DNA of 64,000 nt from Larimichthys crocea (GCF_000972845.2 NC_040016.1:14032701-14096700), one strand, 5' to 3'. Positions 24,437-38,300 are shown, counted from the stretch's first letter. Notes: generated by a model not told the origin, from the letters alone. Numbers and translations are program-made.

Positions 24437-24840
24437 TCAGCCTTACCCCATTATATTACTATGACAGCTGAGAAGCAGGGCCATAAAGATAGATGGTTAA
24501 AGGTGGCCAAATAACACTTTAACAATCTGTTCTTTTTCATGAACAGTTTCACTTTCCTCCCCTCAGTTTCAGCGCGATCCAGACCGCCGAGTGTTGACTC
24601 ACAGCAACATTAAGCCAGCGATTTTCAAAGCATATATAAATGACCTCATAACTACTTCTCTTACATAAATAGAAGAAAAGATCTGAATGCCAACATTCAA
24701 GGATGTCATTTCCATATGTGTGTGTGTGAAAAATCAGTTTGTGAATCAGTTTAGAAGTGAGTTGGCGTACTGTCTGTCATAACACAGCTATGGTATACAA
24801 TGACAGACATTATGTTACAAAAGCTGACATACAGGGTAAA
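20046..24840. other. Intergenic, no gene seen
   Basis: AT-rich sequence without a supported reading frame. It holds the TC/CA microsatellite at 24366-24434; otherwise I see nothing. Confidence 0.6.
24366..24434. repeat. Compound (TC)n(AC)26 microsatellite
   Basis: A TC run (24366-24382) passes directly into 26 perfect AC units. Confidence 0.95.
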
Positions 24841-24844
24841 AGTG

Positions 24845-25125
24845 TACTTTAAGAGCTCCAACCAACGATTACATTCATTATCAATCAATGTGCTGATTAT
24901 TTTCTTGATTCATCTTCAACAGTTTGATCCATGAAAAGCCTGTAAATGGTCAAAAACGTCCACGGTGACGTCTTCAAGTTGATTGTTTTGTCCAACCAAC
25001 AACCACAAACCCTTACAAAAGCTGGAATCTGTGAATGTTTGACAGACGGTATTAATTAATTATAAAAGTCATTTTCACGATGATTGACGATTTAGATTTT
25101 TAACTAACAGCTCCAGTTCTTAGCC
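24845..25125. mobile_element. AATCGATTAATC-type repeat copy
   Basis: GAGCTCCAACCAACGATTAC, GTGACGTCTTCAAGTTG, TTGTTTTGTCCAACCAAC and ACGATTTAGATTTTTAACT are shared with other copies in the window. Confidence 0.6.
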
Positions 25126-25849
25126 GCTCTAGAGATCTGTGTAATGACAACTTGACTGTAGCCGTTTGCCTGGCATAAACATAACACACAGCTTCAAATA
25201 ATAAAGTTATTACATCGTCAGAAGGCTATAAAACATAATGACAGTGCGCTGTCACAGTGCTGAAGACATTTATCAGTTCTGAGCAGCCAAGTCCTTCTGG
25301 ACAGAAATCCTTAATTCAGTAATCATGAATAGAAGAAACAAAGTAGCAGGATTTGCTTTTTAGCTGCTAAAAGAATGATTTTGTTGAATTATGAGAGTCA
25401 TACATTTTTCAGTGGTTAGCTGCTTATGTTATGTCCTCTCAATCACCTCCACCCAGGAGTTTTTTTGTTTGTCTGTCAGCAGGATCACGTAAACAATGGC
25501 ATGATTTTCTTTGTTGAAGTGTGTAGCATGGGCCGAGGATGAACACTGTGAGACTGAGTCAATATACATTGATCAATATACAATATACATATTGTAATAT
25601 AGACATTTATTCTTGTTGTGCTTGCAGATTTGTATATTATAGAAGGCTGGTCTATTGACCTTTGTGGTCTGTGCTCTCTGAGTACCCTTAAAATTGTCTG
25701 TCTGTATGTTTATTATTAGTTAAAACAATCACTCTGCCTACTCTGAAACTGTGCGTGCCATATCCTCAAATCTAATTTATGTACACGTCAGTTTTTATGA
25801 TATATGTATATACTTCTACAGTGCTGAAATTTATGAATCGTTTTGTTTT

Positions 25850-25985
25850 AAATGACAGAAAATTAACTGGCAACAATTTTAATAACTCGCAAAAATTTTG
25901 ATTGTTGCAGCTTCTCAAACATGAGAAATTGCTTTTTTTGTGTTTGAAATATTATCTTTGGGTTTAATAAAAAACAAACAAAATA
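25850..25985. mobile_element. AATCGATTAATC-type repeat fragment
   Basis: GACAGAAAATTAACTGGCAA, CAGCTTCTCAAACATGAGAA and TTATCTTTGGGTTT match the middle of the family. Confidence 0.5.
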
Positions 25986-27309
25986 TTATTAGTTGCTGCT
26001 ATAACACTTTTTTTTTAAATGGTGTATTCAAGGCAAATAAGGGTCACCAAATAACACATGCTTTACATGGTATCTTGTTTTGTTACATTTCTGCTGAAAG
26101 GCTTCCTTAAATCACAGGTTTGTGTCAGCAGTCGACCTTCAGAGAGGCAGGTGATTTTAAGGTGAGGCGAGAAGTGGGATGGGAGTGGATGGGAGCGGGT
26201 GTTCTCCGAGTTGTCATCAGGTTTGTTTTATGGGTTGGCCTATTGTAAAAGTAGGTCATTAATTTTAAGCTCTCAGCACACATTTACACACCTTGAAGCG
26301 TGTGTGAGCTGGTTTTTATTTGTGTTACCTGAGCGGTGGCACCAGAGGTCATGAGTGATTTAGACGTTTAGGTCACACTACAGACACTGTAGGTTCATTC
26401 TACTGTAAGGACTTTTTTTTTGGTATTGTTTATTTAGTAAATCTAAATTATAGACGTGTATAGAATGAAAGTCTTTACTGAGAAGCAGATGTAAGTCCAT
26501 GCTGATGAAAAGACGGCAGCAGAAGTGGCTTTTCTGAAGAATCTCTTCTTTCAGACTGCCATAACAGTGGTCAACAAGATTAAAAACCCTTCTTACAACA
26601 GAAGAAGAAAAAAAAAGAAAGAAAAGAAATCAAACCTCACTCCCTCCGTCCATTCACTCCCTTTGGGATCAAATGGAAAAAAGATGGTTTTGGAGCAGAA
26701 GCTGAAGCGTGGGTTGGAGGAGCAGAGTGCCAAACCTCGACTGCCGACAAGCACGGCTCAGTCTCAGAGGGGGAAGGAGTAGGAGGTGATGAGGGGAGAG
26801 AAAGGGGGGATAAGGGGGGGGAGCAGGAAATGAGGCACTGAGGAGTTTTGCCAAATCCAGCAGTGGTCAGAGAAGACATGACGGGAGTGAGGCTCGAACA
26901 AGTTTCTCCTCTTTTAAACGTGACAAAAACTGTTGTAAAGACTTTTTGGAAACTTCCACAGCCGCACATTTGACTTTTTATGTCATGAAGATGACTTCTT
27001 CAACTTTACCCCTACAATATTTTTCACATTTTCAGACACTCATGCATCTTGTCTTGTGATAGCCTATTCATAACCTCTAACTAAGGGCTATCACGGCTTG
27101 AGGAAACCATATTGTCAAGACTGACTTTTTAAGCAATTAAAAGGCTCTTTTTGTAGTAATGCTCATAAACCAGGCCGTGCTGTAATGTTCCTCACTGCTC
27201 CACCAACAACAATATATCGATTTTTAGTAATGAAAAAACCCTGCACCACCTTAACATACATAGAGCAGTACATGAAATCTGTGTGATGACACTAAAATGT
27301 GTTGCTGAG
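25986..27309. other. Intergenic, no gene seen
   Basis: It contains purine-rich stretches (26600-26630 and 26780-26825) but no supported exon. Confidence 0.55.
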
Positions 27310-27440
27310 ATCTATCAATATGTTGAACCGCCATGTTTCTGAACACTGCCTATAGATGGAGCCTTTTCGACAGAGTTTTAAATCAGCAACTACACTGCAG
27401 ATGCCGCTAAATACTACACATCGGCCCCTTATGGTTCATT
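27310..27440 (-). mobile_element. Fragment of the pair-B MITE family
   Basis: ACCGCCATGTTTCTGAAC, AAATCAGCAACTACACTGC and AGATGCCGCTAAATACTACA resemble the inverted half at 16660-16790. Confidence 0.45.
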
Positions 27441-27616
27441 TCATTGTTTTATTTCATAAAAGCGTCTGAATTGTTCATGATGTTAGTGTAGATGGTCTTT
27501 ATTTCAGACTATTTAACACTGCAGAAAACACTGACGGACACTGACCATTGTTGCAGACATTGTTTAAAAGTTTGATATCATTACAGTAGGTTGCATGCCA
27601 AATTAGCAGTATTTGA

Positions 27617-27698
27617 TTTGATTTACATGACCTTTTTGACATTTAAACAAATATATATTTGATTTACATGACCTTTTTGACATTTAAACAAATATATA
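27617..27698. repeat. Two-copy 41-bp tandem duplication
   Basis: TTTGATTTACATGACC … AAACAAATATATA occurs twice head to tail without a mismatch, which suggests a recent event. Confidence 0.95.
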
Positions 27699-28442
27699 TT
27701 CATAACCCTTCTGTAGTTCAGACACAGTGTTGTGACTTCTTTGCGGGTTTATTTGTTAGCTCTTAACTAACTTCAGTTGATGTATTTTTACATTATTTTG
27801 TCATCCTCATGTATATGGCTCTGTCTGTATTTTTGAACATCTCGTTGGGCTCGACTTGTAGCACACCTGCTGTGATTCACTGGAAACTCTTGCTCATGGT
27901 TATTCTATGTTATTTTACAGAGGTTCCTCAAAACTGTTCGGTGTATTTTCTATCCTCAGAATCACTTCTTTCCTAGAACTACAAAATGTCAAGTTCCTTC
28001 TCAGCTCATTGAGCAGTGACCACAACACTGTTACAACGATCAGTGATGGTTACCAAAGACAAAATATAACACAGACGAGTACGACTTGCAGTTCTAAGAA
28101 TACACACTAGGAATAGATGTTTTGGGTATAACCGCCTGTTTTTCATCCCGCAGTCACACGGTCAAACCATACCATGCTATGTATGGCAGCCTCCACCTGC
28201 TGCAACAGGGCACAGCCGGTTTGGCTGTGTGAGAGCAGGACAGGTATGATTTTAATCTGTCGGAAGACGACACAATGGTTGAGAAAACAAAAAGCCAAGC
28301 GGAGCAGGCGAGTACAAAAACCTGACAACACTGAACCAGTAAAACACACACAGACACACACTCAGGCAAGCAGTGGCAGCAACCACAGCACACCAGGAAA
28401 AACATATCCAGATGTTCTACTCATAGGATCACCAACCCCCTC

Positions 28443-28444
<2 letters not shown>

Positions 28445-28480
<36 letters not shown>
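28445..28480. repeat. (AC)18 microsatellite
   Basis: Perfect CA run in intergenic DNA. Confidence 0.95.
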
Positions 28481-28483
<3 letters not shown>

Positions 28484-29339
28484 TGGGCCACACATGGGCT
28501 ACATATTACAGAGGTTTGCTCTCCAACTTCTCTTTTCTTCCCTTTCTTCGTCACGTACACACAGGCTACAAACACAAACACACACAGCTATATTTGTGAG
28601 GACTGCCTTTGACATAATGCAAACCTGAAAAGCCCCTGACCCTAACCATCATTACTAAATCCCTAACCCTGCTTTGATGAGGGTGCGCCGCTTCAGGTAC
28701 TAGTGAGACATGTGATACGATCTAGGAAGTCCAGTTTGAGTTACATATCTATTAGTTTGTGTTTTATAAATTGTCTGAGAAGAGTTTTAGGAAGATTATC
28801 ACAGCGACAACCATTTTATCTTTCATCACAACAATCGCAAAAACCAGAAGAATCAGCAGGAATACAGCATTCACGTTGATACCAGGAATCGTAGTCGCTG
28901 TCGCTGGTTCACCTTTTTTGTCAGATGCCAGTTTGTTGTTTGTCAAACGGGTTAGCTTCCTTCTAATGAATGAGGAATCAAAGCGGCCTCACCCATAAAC
29001 TAAACTCGGGTTGTGTTTAAAAATAATTTTCCAAACATTTAATCTGCCAGTTACTTCCTCTGTTAATAGTTTGGTCTATAAAATCATCTATCAAATGAGA
29101 TCATCCTAGAATCCAAGATGACATCTTCAAATATCTTATCGGCACATCAGTACAAACAGTACAGACAGGTGACCAGGAACTAAAACAGAACAAACATTAA
29201 ACCATACCAAAAGAATGGTTGGTGTTCCTACTTGAAAAATGAAACTACGGTGGCCTCAGAACACACCACGCTAATGAAAACATAGTTACGTACGTTACAT
29301 TTCTGCCATATTATGTTGCTAGAGTAAACAGTGATAGAA

Positions 29340-29420
29340 TAAATAGTTGCCGATTCATTTTCTGTTGATCAGCTAATTGATTAGTTGAGTAATCATCTCA
29401 GCTCTAAGCTGAAACTAAAC
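29340..29420. mobile_element. Terminal block of AATCGATTAATC-type repeat
   Basis: AATAGTTGCCGATTCATTTT, GCTAATTGATTAGTTGAGTA and TCATCTCAGCTCTAAGC match the end block of the family. Confidence 0.45.
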
Positions 29421-29558
29421 CTGATTCTAACTTTTAAACTTTGAAACAAACCTTAACGCTCAAACGACTCTTTGAAAGTTCGCCTAAAGTGTGGAGTGAG
29501 CCAAAATGTCGATATGTCCTCACTCAAGGTTTAAAGCTAAACTTGGCTCTCAGAAAGA

Positions 29559-29562
<4 letters not shown>

Positions 29563-29633
<71 letters not shown>
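29563..29633. repeat. (AC)35 microsatellite
   Basis: At 71 bases this is the longest perfect CA run in the window. Confidence 0.97.
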
Positions 29634-29635
<2 letters not shown>

Positions 29636-29752
29636 CAAGACTAGCAGTTATTGAACCCACTCTTTCAGCCCCTCCTCTCTTCCACTAGAGCTCCTGGCAG
29701 GCCGTCTGGTTGAGGCCCATAGTAAAGGGAGCCGTTTTCTCTGGCATGAGTG

Positions 29753-29754
<2 letters not shown>

Positions 29755-29803
<49 letters not shown>
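29755..29803. repeat. (TG)24 microsatellite, inverted to the (AC)35
   Basis: A perfect TG run starts 121 bases after the CA run, so the two can pair as a long hairpin. Confidence 0.97.
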
Positions 29804-29805
<2 letters not shown>

Positions 29806-32006
29806 TCGGGCCCCAGACAGGAAGGAAGAGAGTGGGCCCGGCAGCACAGCTCCAGAATTCCGGTTTTGTTTTTCTTCTTTTTCCATCAGTGCAAAGCCGG
29901 GTCTTAAAGAAACAGTCATTAATATTTTCCCCTCTTAATGACGCCACACTGTTCTCCGAGAGAGACCTCCACAATAGGACCCAGTCTGATACATTACTTT
30001 AGTATGTAAACATTACCAGTTTGTTAAATTTAATTTTTTATTTTTTTTAAAAGAGTCAAGTGAATGAATAGTTCTTTTATGGCTCGGATGGATCTGTTCT
30101 TTGAGAAAACACAGCGTGTGTCTAAGCGTAGCCTCAGGCTCATTTTCATTGAAGCTTCTAAAAATAAAAAAGTACTGATCCAGCATCAGTGGTCAGGTTA
30201 CGTAAATTACTCAGGGGGTGAAACATAAGGATTTTGGACACAAGCACGGCAGGCGTGTTTAGCTCTAACCCCCGATGTTTTTGTTATAAATCATCACTCA
30301 GGATCTGGCGAAGAAAGGGTTGAAAAATCACCCCGAGCAATAGATGACACAACTCACAGCTCATGATCTTAATGTCTCTGCTGAGGACAATAAAGCCAGA
30401 AAAGTCATGATTTCTCTGGTAACAGTTCGGCCTCTGTGGACCAATCAGAGCAGGAAACAGTCTCTTAAAAGTAACCGGTGACATCATGGATTTGGCAGCG
30501 ATTATGAAAACAAACTCTTTCACTCGATACACAAACAGAGGTCGGTGTTGTGAAAGAGCAACCGGAATCGTTTTATCAACTGATTTCAAGTCGGTGATAA
30601 GAGAGGGAAACATTTATTAAGAAAGCACGCGATAAGTTACTATCAGTGTATAAAAGTCTCAGATATAAAAGGACGGAACAAGATCCTTTCAAACTGCGGT
30701 GATTACAATCAGCCGTCCTACAGTCACAGAGTCCAAAACCCAACTAGAAAACCAACATAGCACATTCACCATCGTTCTAACTTCAAGTATAAGATTGCTG
30801 TTTTTGTTTTTTACATTTTGTTCATTGTCAACAATCTAGTGAGAAGACCAAAATCAACAATGTGTCAGTCTCGGTATTTTTCAGCTTTCTTAACCTCTTA
30901 GCCCAAAGCAAAGTCACTCCATGTGTAAATCTGTAAAAAAAAAAAAAGGTCACAATATATAATTTTACTTTTTAAAAGAAAGACAAAATGAGTTACTTAA
31001 ATAGCTAGGTAATGTCAATCCACAAACATCACATAAACAGAAGAAAACAGTGCATTTGGCGAAGACATTCAGAATGATCATATTCAGTCATTTGCTGCAC
31101 GGATGAGTGTTTAAAGATGCACGAATCAAACTTCTCTCCTGTCAGTACAGACTTCAGATCTGATACCAGGGTTCCCTTTTTTAAAAATTTTAAATCTGTA
31201 ACACTGCGTGGAGTCTTTGAAATTATGAGGCCAAGGATTAACGAGGTTTTAACAAGTTGTGACGGCAACTCGCCAGAAAACGCAACATTTTTATAATAAT
31301 ATTCACAAAAAAACTCTAGAAACTATATATTGTGGACCAGTCGTTATGGCTGATATCAAATCGGTTGCTCATTCATGTGTTTGGACAACAATGGAGGTGT
31401 AAAGCACAGAAGAAAATATTGTTATGAGGATCAACTCGTTGGTCTTTTCACAGGTTTTGTTGATAATCTAAACAATAAAATATCACCAAACTAACAAACT
31501 TACCAATCTGGACGAGTCGACTTTCTTCATGTCAGACACAATAAAGGCACAGTGTCGGCTCTGCAGTAACTGTTAGGTGATTTAAAACTCATTTCAAACA
31601 AGCAGTACTTCTTCTTCTAATGATGACAGGTGAAGCATTTGTGGACAATTTAATAAGGTCAGATTCAGGCTGATAACAAAGCTTCCTGTTTTAATGAATT
31701 TTCTCCGGCTTAAAAATGTTCAAATTACTGTACCTGCCTGCTTGCGACTAAAACAGTCACTGCGCCTCCTGCACATTTTTGGTTGTACTTCAGAGATTAG
31801 GAGCATTTTATGAATGCCATTTTGAGATTTAGAGTTAAAGCATCCACATGTGCGGCGCATAGGCAAGTGCAAAAGTCAGTACAAAAAAATGCATGTGTTC
31901 ACACTTTTGCAACCATCACCACACACACACAAAGTCACTAGCGAGCAGGTCCTTCGTCAGCAGAAAAGGGACTGCGCTCTCAGCACTGTTGCCGCGGAAC
32001 GACTTC
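29804..32006. other. Intergenic, leading to the poc1a 3' end
   Basis: No supported gene. The upper part may be poc1a 3' UTR if the polyadenylation site near 30612 or 31685 is used. Confidence 0.5.
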
Positions 32007-32012
32007 TTTAAT
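32007..32012 (-). terminator. Possible poc1a polyadenylation signal (ATTAAA)
   Basis: This ATTAAA variant signal lies on the minus strand about 260 bases after the poc1a stop. Another ATTAAA lies near 31685, and a canonical AATAAA only at 30612-30617. Which one is used cannot be decided from sequence. Confidence 0.25.
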
Positions 32013-32270
32013 ATTCAACTCGTTCCCTCCTGATATCTCTTTGTAAAATAATCAGACACAGTTCATCAGCAGTGTGCTTTTAAAGTCCAGTCAGGGAAGC
32101 GGTGCACGTCAACTCTCTGCTAAACCTGTGAATGTGTCACTGTGTCTAAGATCACACATTTCAAGTGTGATCTAACAACAACAAGACAGCAATGTATGTG
32201 TTTCTGTTGGAGGTGTCGATGTGACCCCATTTCCCTCAAACCGCAGCTCAACCTGTGATGCCGCCATCTT

Positions 32271-32381
32271 TTAGGCCTCCTCTCGTCTTTGGAGGTGTAG
32301 GCCGATCTCCATCTGGTTCTCCAAGCACTCTTTGAGCTTGTCCTCCGTCAGCGTGAGCCGCTGCTCCAAGATCGAAACCGT
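32271..32381 (-). CDS. poc1a: poc1a last coding exon
   Basis: This exon has 36 codons plus TAA, phase 0, with acceptor CTCCATCCAG|ACGG. It encodes [20 protein letters not shown], then [16 protein letters not shown] and stop. The first 23 residues are nearly invariant in POC1 proteins and continue the heptads from the exon at 43205. The terminal tail differs from both human paralogues. Confidence 0.94.
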   Translation of the reverse strand, partial: TVSILEQRLTLTEDKLKECLENQMEIGLHLQRREEA

Positions 32382-35344
32382 CTGGATGGAGGCAGAGAGT
32401 GAGAGAGGAGAGGAGAGGAGAGGAGCAAGACAAAGGAAGAAAGCGGGAGGGGGTGAAGGAGGAAGGAGATGGATAAGAGAGAAAGAGCATGTTAGAGAGG
32501 GCTGTACAGCATCAGCCTGACAGTAATGAGTATATAATGGCTGTGTTTGTGTGTGTGAAAGAGGCAGTTTGTGTGTGTTTGAGACAGATGTTGTGCGTGC
32601 AAGACAATCCAGCTGATTATCGTAGAGAGATCTGCTGCCTGAGCCGAAAACACCAGAGTTTCTGTGTCTGGCACGCACTCGCTCTTGTTCTCCCTCTCGC
32701 ACAGTTGCATAAACACACTTACGCACACGGAGAATACAAGAAAGTCACTATCCGAAACAGGATGGGCATGTGTGGGTAGTGAGATCACAGTGCGACATAC
32801 TTTTCCTCTCATCATCCTCCAAACAGTGACAGTATTTGTTGTGTATCTATGCACTTGTACGTTTGAGTGCCGTGTCATCTGAGACTGTTTATCTGAGGAG
32901 CTTCCAGGTGTAATTTCCAGGAGTGTCGCTCTCTGAACGAACAGATTACCAAAGATAGACCTGGCTATCTTATATTGTATCCGAGCTTCAGCAGCCACAT
33001 TAAGGCAATAACTAAATCAGCCTTTTATCATCTGAAACAGAGAGTCAGCAGCCGAGGATTCATGTCCGGACACACCACTTCTAACAAGAACCAGAAGAAC
33101 TATTGATATTTTGTTTAGATTGTTCAAAGAAGATAAGTGGAGGAAATAAGACTGTAAATCACTGCCTGGAGTTGTTGTGACTTCTGGATGATGAATGCAC
33201 TTCCAGATCTATTATTAATTAAAAACTGCCTTTGAATCTTTGAATCTCTCATTTGTCAGTATCTGTAATAGTTTGTCTGTCTACGTTATTTAATTTCATT
33301 CTACGTACATTGACTGAATTTTTCTCTTTCCCTATACGTTACATAAAGCACGGTGCCATACAGACAACCTTGCAATTCTACTACAGATGAGGACGTGGGT
33401 CTAAAGTGTTGATTGGTATTTCCTTGTCTTTTTGTGCTTTTATTATCATCATCATCATCCTCATCATGCCTGTTGGGGTCAGGCCCCTAACTACATTGCC
33501 AGCATGGTAACCCCGTACAGGCCAACGCGTTGCCTTAGCTGCGTGTTTGTTTTCATGACACTGAATCTGTTTTACCTTTTTACTTTTGACATTACCTGTG
33601 TGGCCAATTTCTGGGTCAGCTGCTCTTTCCGCAAAGAGCTTTGTTAAACTGTTTTTTTAAAAGGTGCTATATAAATACATTTGTTCATAAATCTGTGAGG
33701 TGACTGGGAAGAACGATATGAATGAGCTGTGCTAATGGAAACCAAAGAAATGCAAGAGAAAAAGTGATAAACGGTGTATTTAAAAAAAGATGACAGGAAT
33801 GTGAATGAATCTTCTTCTGGGAAGCCTAGATGGTGACAGTTTCCTCTCTGACATGATTGTTTTCTTGGCTAATGTTGCCTGGTGACAAACACAATCCCAG
33901 TTTTGGATAGTAGTCCTTGGCAACAAAAAAATTTGGCTCAGGGTAGGAACATTCGTACAGTAAACATGTCATCTGCGGACAGATGAGACTCTCGATTTGG
34001 GCCAGTGAATGAAAGATATGTCAACATGTCTTGACCTGTAATTTTTTGTCACTCCTTGTGCCAGCGAGTGTAATTTCAAAAATACTAGCAAGCAGCGCAG
34101 GGATGAGTCATTTATCGAAATATGTTGTTTACCTCAAAAGTGATAAAACTCTTCAGTGGGAAACTATTACACGACCTCAAACAGGGTCAAAATAATAAGA
34201 TCTGGATGGGACACTATGTCCTTATTTCTTATTTTATGTCTGTCCCACAAAAGTCTTTCTTTCATGATTATTTAATGGTCACTTGAGGGCAATGTCTGTA
34301 ACGAAGAAGCTCTTAACTGATAATAAGTCATTGGATTTCTAACAATAAATGATTAAATGTGCCTAATTATTTCTTCAGTGGAGCCACATCCTGCAGAATC
34401 TCTTACACGGCACGCTCACATTAAAATATACTTTTACACAAGGTTTTTACTACAGTGTCAGGTAAATGCTTTAGTGTGATTATCATAACTAAATTAGCAC
34501 CAAAAGCACAGTCAGATTTTAGATAATATACCAATTATTTGGTGGCAGATTGAAAGATGTGTCAGAGTCAAAGTTGTTCTTAGTTGAGCTTTTCTTTCAT
34601 CTGTAGTTCTGAACAAATGAAGTGAGTTCCTGGGATTTAATTTCCATATGCTGTGACAAATCAAAGATCACTATGTCAGCACCAAAACATCATAACTGGA
34701 ATGAAAATTTACAAGCATCGTCATCACATATTGTTCTGTCTATATCTAGAAAATCCACCAAAGTTCTTTACTAAAAATTGATGTTCCAGTTTTTTTAGTT
34801 TTTTTTTTTAGCTGTGATCTCCGATGTCTAACACCTTTTACAGTGTTGGATCCTGTCTGCCCAGACATGTCCTGTTATTGGACATGTCTGAGCTGGTTGC
34901 AGCTCCTCGATATTCACTTTGGTTCTCTGATGTTTCACCCGCTGAGGTCTGGGGATTACGGGAAACTGTGTCCATTAAAGGCAGGTAAAAAACAGAAATA
35001 TAAAATAGACAATGATAGTAAAATATCTTTTTTTTAAAATAAACTACCACCCTTATATAGACATATGAAGCGTGCTACATAATATACATGTTGAAGAGGT
35101 TTCCTCATGTTTCACTTCAGCTCTTTAAAACAAATCATGTAAACTCCAGTTAACAGAGAAGTTACTTCAAATGAACCGAGTCACCATATGCAACACGTTC
35201 TACGGGCTGCATCCAGCAATCCAGATGTGTTTGTTAATTGGCTATCAAGGTCCTGCACACACACAACCAGGCAGAAATACTCAGACACGTAACGATGAAG
35301 GAATTGACAAAGACTGTTAAAGTCTCTTAGATAATCTCATACTC

Positions 35345-35392
<48 letters not shown>

Positions 35393-38300
35393 GTCTGAGC
35401 GAAAGGTGTTTTCTTTTGGGTCGTCAAACTAGATAACATCTCCTGCTATTTCATGCATCGCAGGAGAGAAAGGGCTTGTATTTCCTTTTTCTCTCCCTCT
35501 CTTTGCCTGGCTCCGTTTTCTAGATCAATACCACCCTGTTTATCTTACCAACTTGATATGGTTACCCAGTCTGCAGCCCGGCCAGCTATTAGTGTTTGTG
35601 CATGTGTGTGTGTGTGACTCTGCACGTGTCCCCAGGCAGTGGCAACATTATACGGGCATATAGTTTTCATCTGGAGTAGAAACCAAATCGTTATGCTCCT
35701 AAAAATAGAGTGAACAGTTTTTCTTTTCTCTCCAGAACACATTATACTCTTTATCGCCCAGAGCAATACTGGCCTCTGTTACAAAGTCTCATAGCTTTGG
35801 TATGACCCACACAACAATAGCCTGAAAGTCAAAGAAAGACAAACTGGTGCTGGTGACAGGTGGCAAAGTCAGTTCTTCTCTCTGCATTTCACTAACTGTT
35901 ATGTGCTATGACCCAACTAATCTGAGTTTAGTGGAAAACAGAGTATAAATAACAGATTGGCGTCAATGTTTTGATGAAATTATTACAAAAAAATAACACA
36001 AAAGACTGATAGACTGGTTAGACTCTATACTAGACTACACCACCAGTCTATTGTTAATAAACTATAAGGCAAAGCAATAAAAAGCCATAAATCATCAGGT
36101 AAAAGCGTCAGCCCGGTATGACGTGCTATGACAGGCTGAGGGGATTCCAGTCAAACAATTTCAAAGCTATCTTTTGCTGAATTAGTGAAGTCATGAGGTG
36201 ACTCTTAACTTCAATTCAGGCTAGGCCTGCTACTGAATTCATTAGCGATTCAACTGACTTTTTATTCTTCATTAATTAATTAATAGACGATAAAATGTTA
36301 GAAAACAGCAAAAAAAATTACCATCACAAGTTCCTGGTCTATGGTGACGACTTTAAGTATCTTGTTTTGTCCGACCAATAGTCCAAAATCCAATGAAATT
36401 CTGTTTATAAGTTTGCTGAAAAATACTCAAATGATTAATCAAAAATTATTACGGTTGCTGATTAATTTTCTGTGGATCTAAAACCACTTGCCTGGGCCCC
36501 ACTGAAGCACTGTAAACACACATAAAACAGCTCAGTTTGTTTCACTGTAATGTAAATTACTTTTTTTACTAGGTTTTCTTACCTGCCATATGCATGCAGA
36601 TGTTTGTGAACATGTAGTAACCATGATATCCTTCCTGGCCAACATTTAGCAGCTAGGTGTTTCAACATACTGTTTCAACATCATTTACATATTTATGAAA
36701 GAACATTTTATTGGTGGTATTGGTGGTTTACAGATATAGTAGACAGTAAGTAATATATGCTACTTCTTTGTTGCCTAAGGAGAAAGTTCCCTGACCCTGA
36801 AAGTTATTTCTTTCTTTCTGTGTGTAAAAAAAACATCACGTTCAATTTTTCCAGTGTGTTGGCTACTAGTGTCGAGCCGCTGGTTAAAAACAACAATGCA
36901 TTTGTTCTGTTGTCGTTGATGCACTTGTGTATTTGCATAAAGAGCGTGAGATCACAAGTGGTCACTCAAGACACATGTGAAGACAGTGTAAACTGACCTA
37001 TTTACCGACCTAGCTGTCCACTAATGATCAGATCATCCAGGATGGATGTTAATACTTTAAACTTTTGTGTATTTTTCATGTCTTTAACAGACAAGTAAAA
37101 TATTAGTGCCACTACGTTTGTATTTTTACCAAATATAACGACAGATAAAAATACATTTTCCAAGCCTATGGGCAATTCAGAGTCACCAATTAACCTATTA
37201 AGTGCCTGTCTTTGGACTGTGGGAGAAAGCCAGAGTACCCAGAAAGAACCCACACAGACACGAAGAGAACATGGAAACTCCACACAGACTCAAGCCAAGG
37301 TTTGTACTAAGAAACTAAGGCGACAGTCCTAACTAATCACAACTTATCTTGGCAAATTCATTATTTGTTTCTTTTACTACAACTCAAAAGAGAAAGTAAA
37401 TTAACCACAGACTGCTCACAATTTCTTAGCATCTCAATCATTGCGGGGAAAATGTTGCAATTCCTTAATTAAAAGAGCATTTACGCAGAACATACAGTTT
37501 ATAATCACATTTTGAGGAACAGCTGTGAGGAAAGTACGGGGAGATTTTTCTTTCACTTTCACCTAATGTTCATTGAAGCTGCTTTAACAGGAATACAAAT
37601 TCAGTTAACTGGCCCATACCTATCTATATATATTCTGGCACACACAAAGGTTAAGCAGAAAAAGATCTGAATCGTGGTTGATAGATCTGGTAGTTTGGGG
37701 GGGATTACAGAGCAGGAAAAAAATGTTGTTTCAAAGAAGCAAGTGTCTTCAAGTAAACGATTGTCTCGCAGTCTACTGAGGAAAGGAGGGTGCTATTGCA
37801 CTTGAATTGGTAAATTAAATTAAGAAAGAGCATTTCTTCATAAGAGTGTGAAAGAAGGGGATGAGTACTGCAGGGTTAGCATGAGAGGACACATAAGAGC
37901 GGTGAGTTATGGGACAGAGTGAAAGGAAACCAAAAGGGATAATGGGGGGGGGATTGGAGAAGAGGTAGGGCAGACAAGTGAAAAGCAGCTAACACAGCAA
38001 ACTCTGGCTCTTTGGCCTAATGTTGAATAATTCATCATCTTCCCTCGTAGTGAAAAATAATGCTGGGAAAAAGACTTAAAGGAGCAGGAATATAGCACTT
38101 TGTCAGCCTAATTTGATGGGGGATGGGGGACAGCACTTAAAATTGCCATATTAGCCAAGGTTAAACAGAATTTAGAGGAATAGTGTTAGATTATTACTAC
38201 TGGCACCTTGTCATGCATTATAAAACAGTATGTGTGCATTTTGGGGGAAACAACATGACCTGAAGTGTTGTAGAAATACCCCAGAAACACTACATATTTT

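Noticed and set aside
26525..26969. Overlapping frames on both strands in purine-rich DNA
   Set aside because: The compositional bias explains their openness, and no domain or splice structure is seen.
28759..28998. 79-codon frame with hydrophobic stretches
   Set aside because: It has no recognisable family, no splice context and low-complexity AT-driven composition, so a gene cannot be supported.
32271..32726. 151-codon frame extending upstream of the last poc1a exon
   Set aside because: The region before TVSILEQ is intron with a CCATCCAG acceptor, and the extension has no POC1 similarity.
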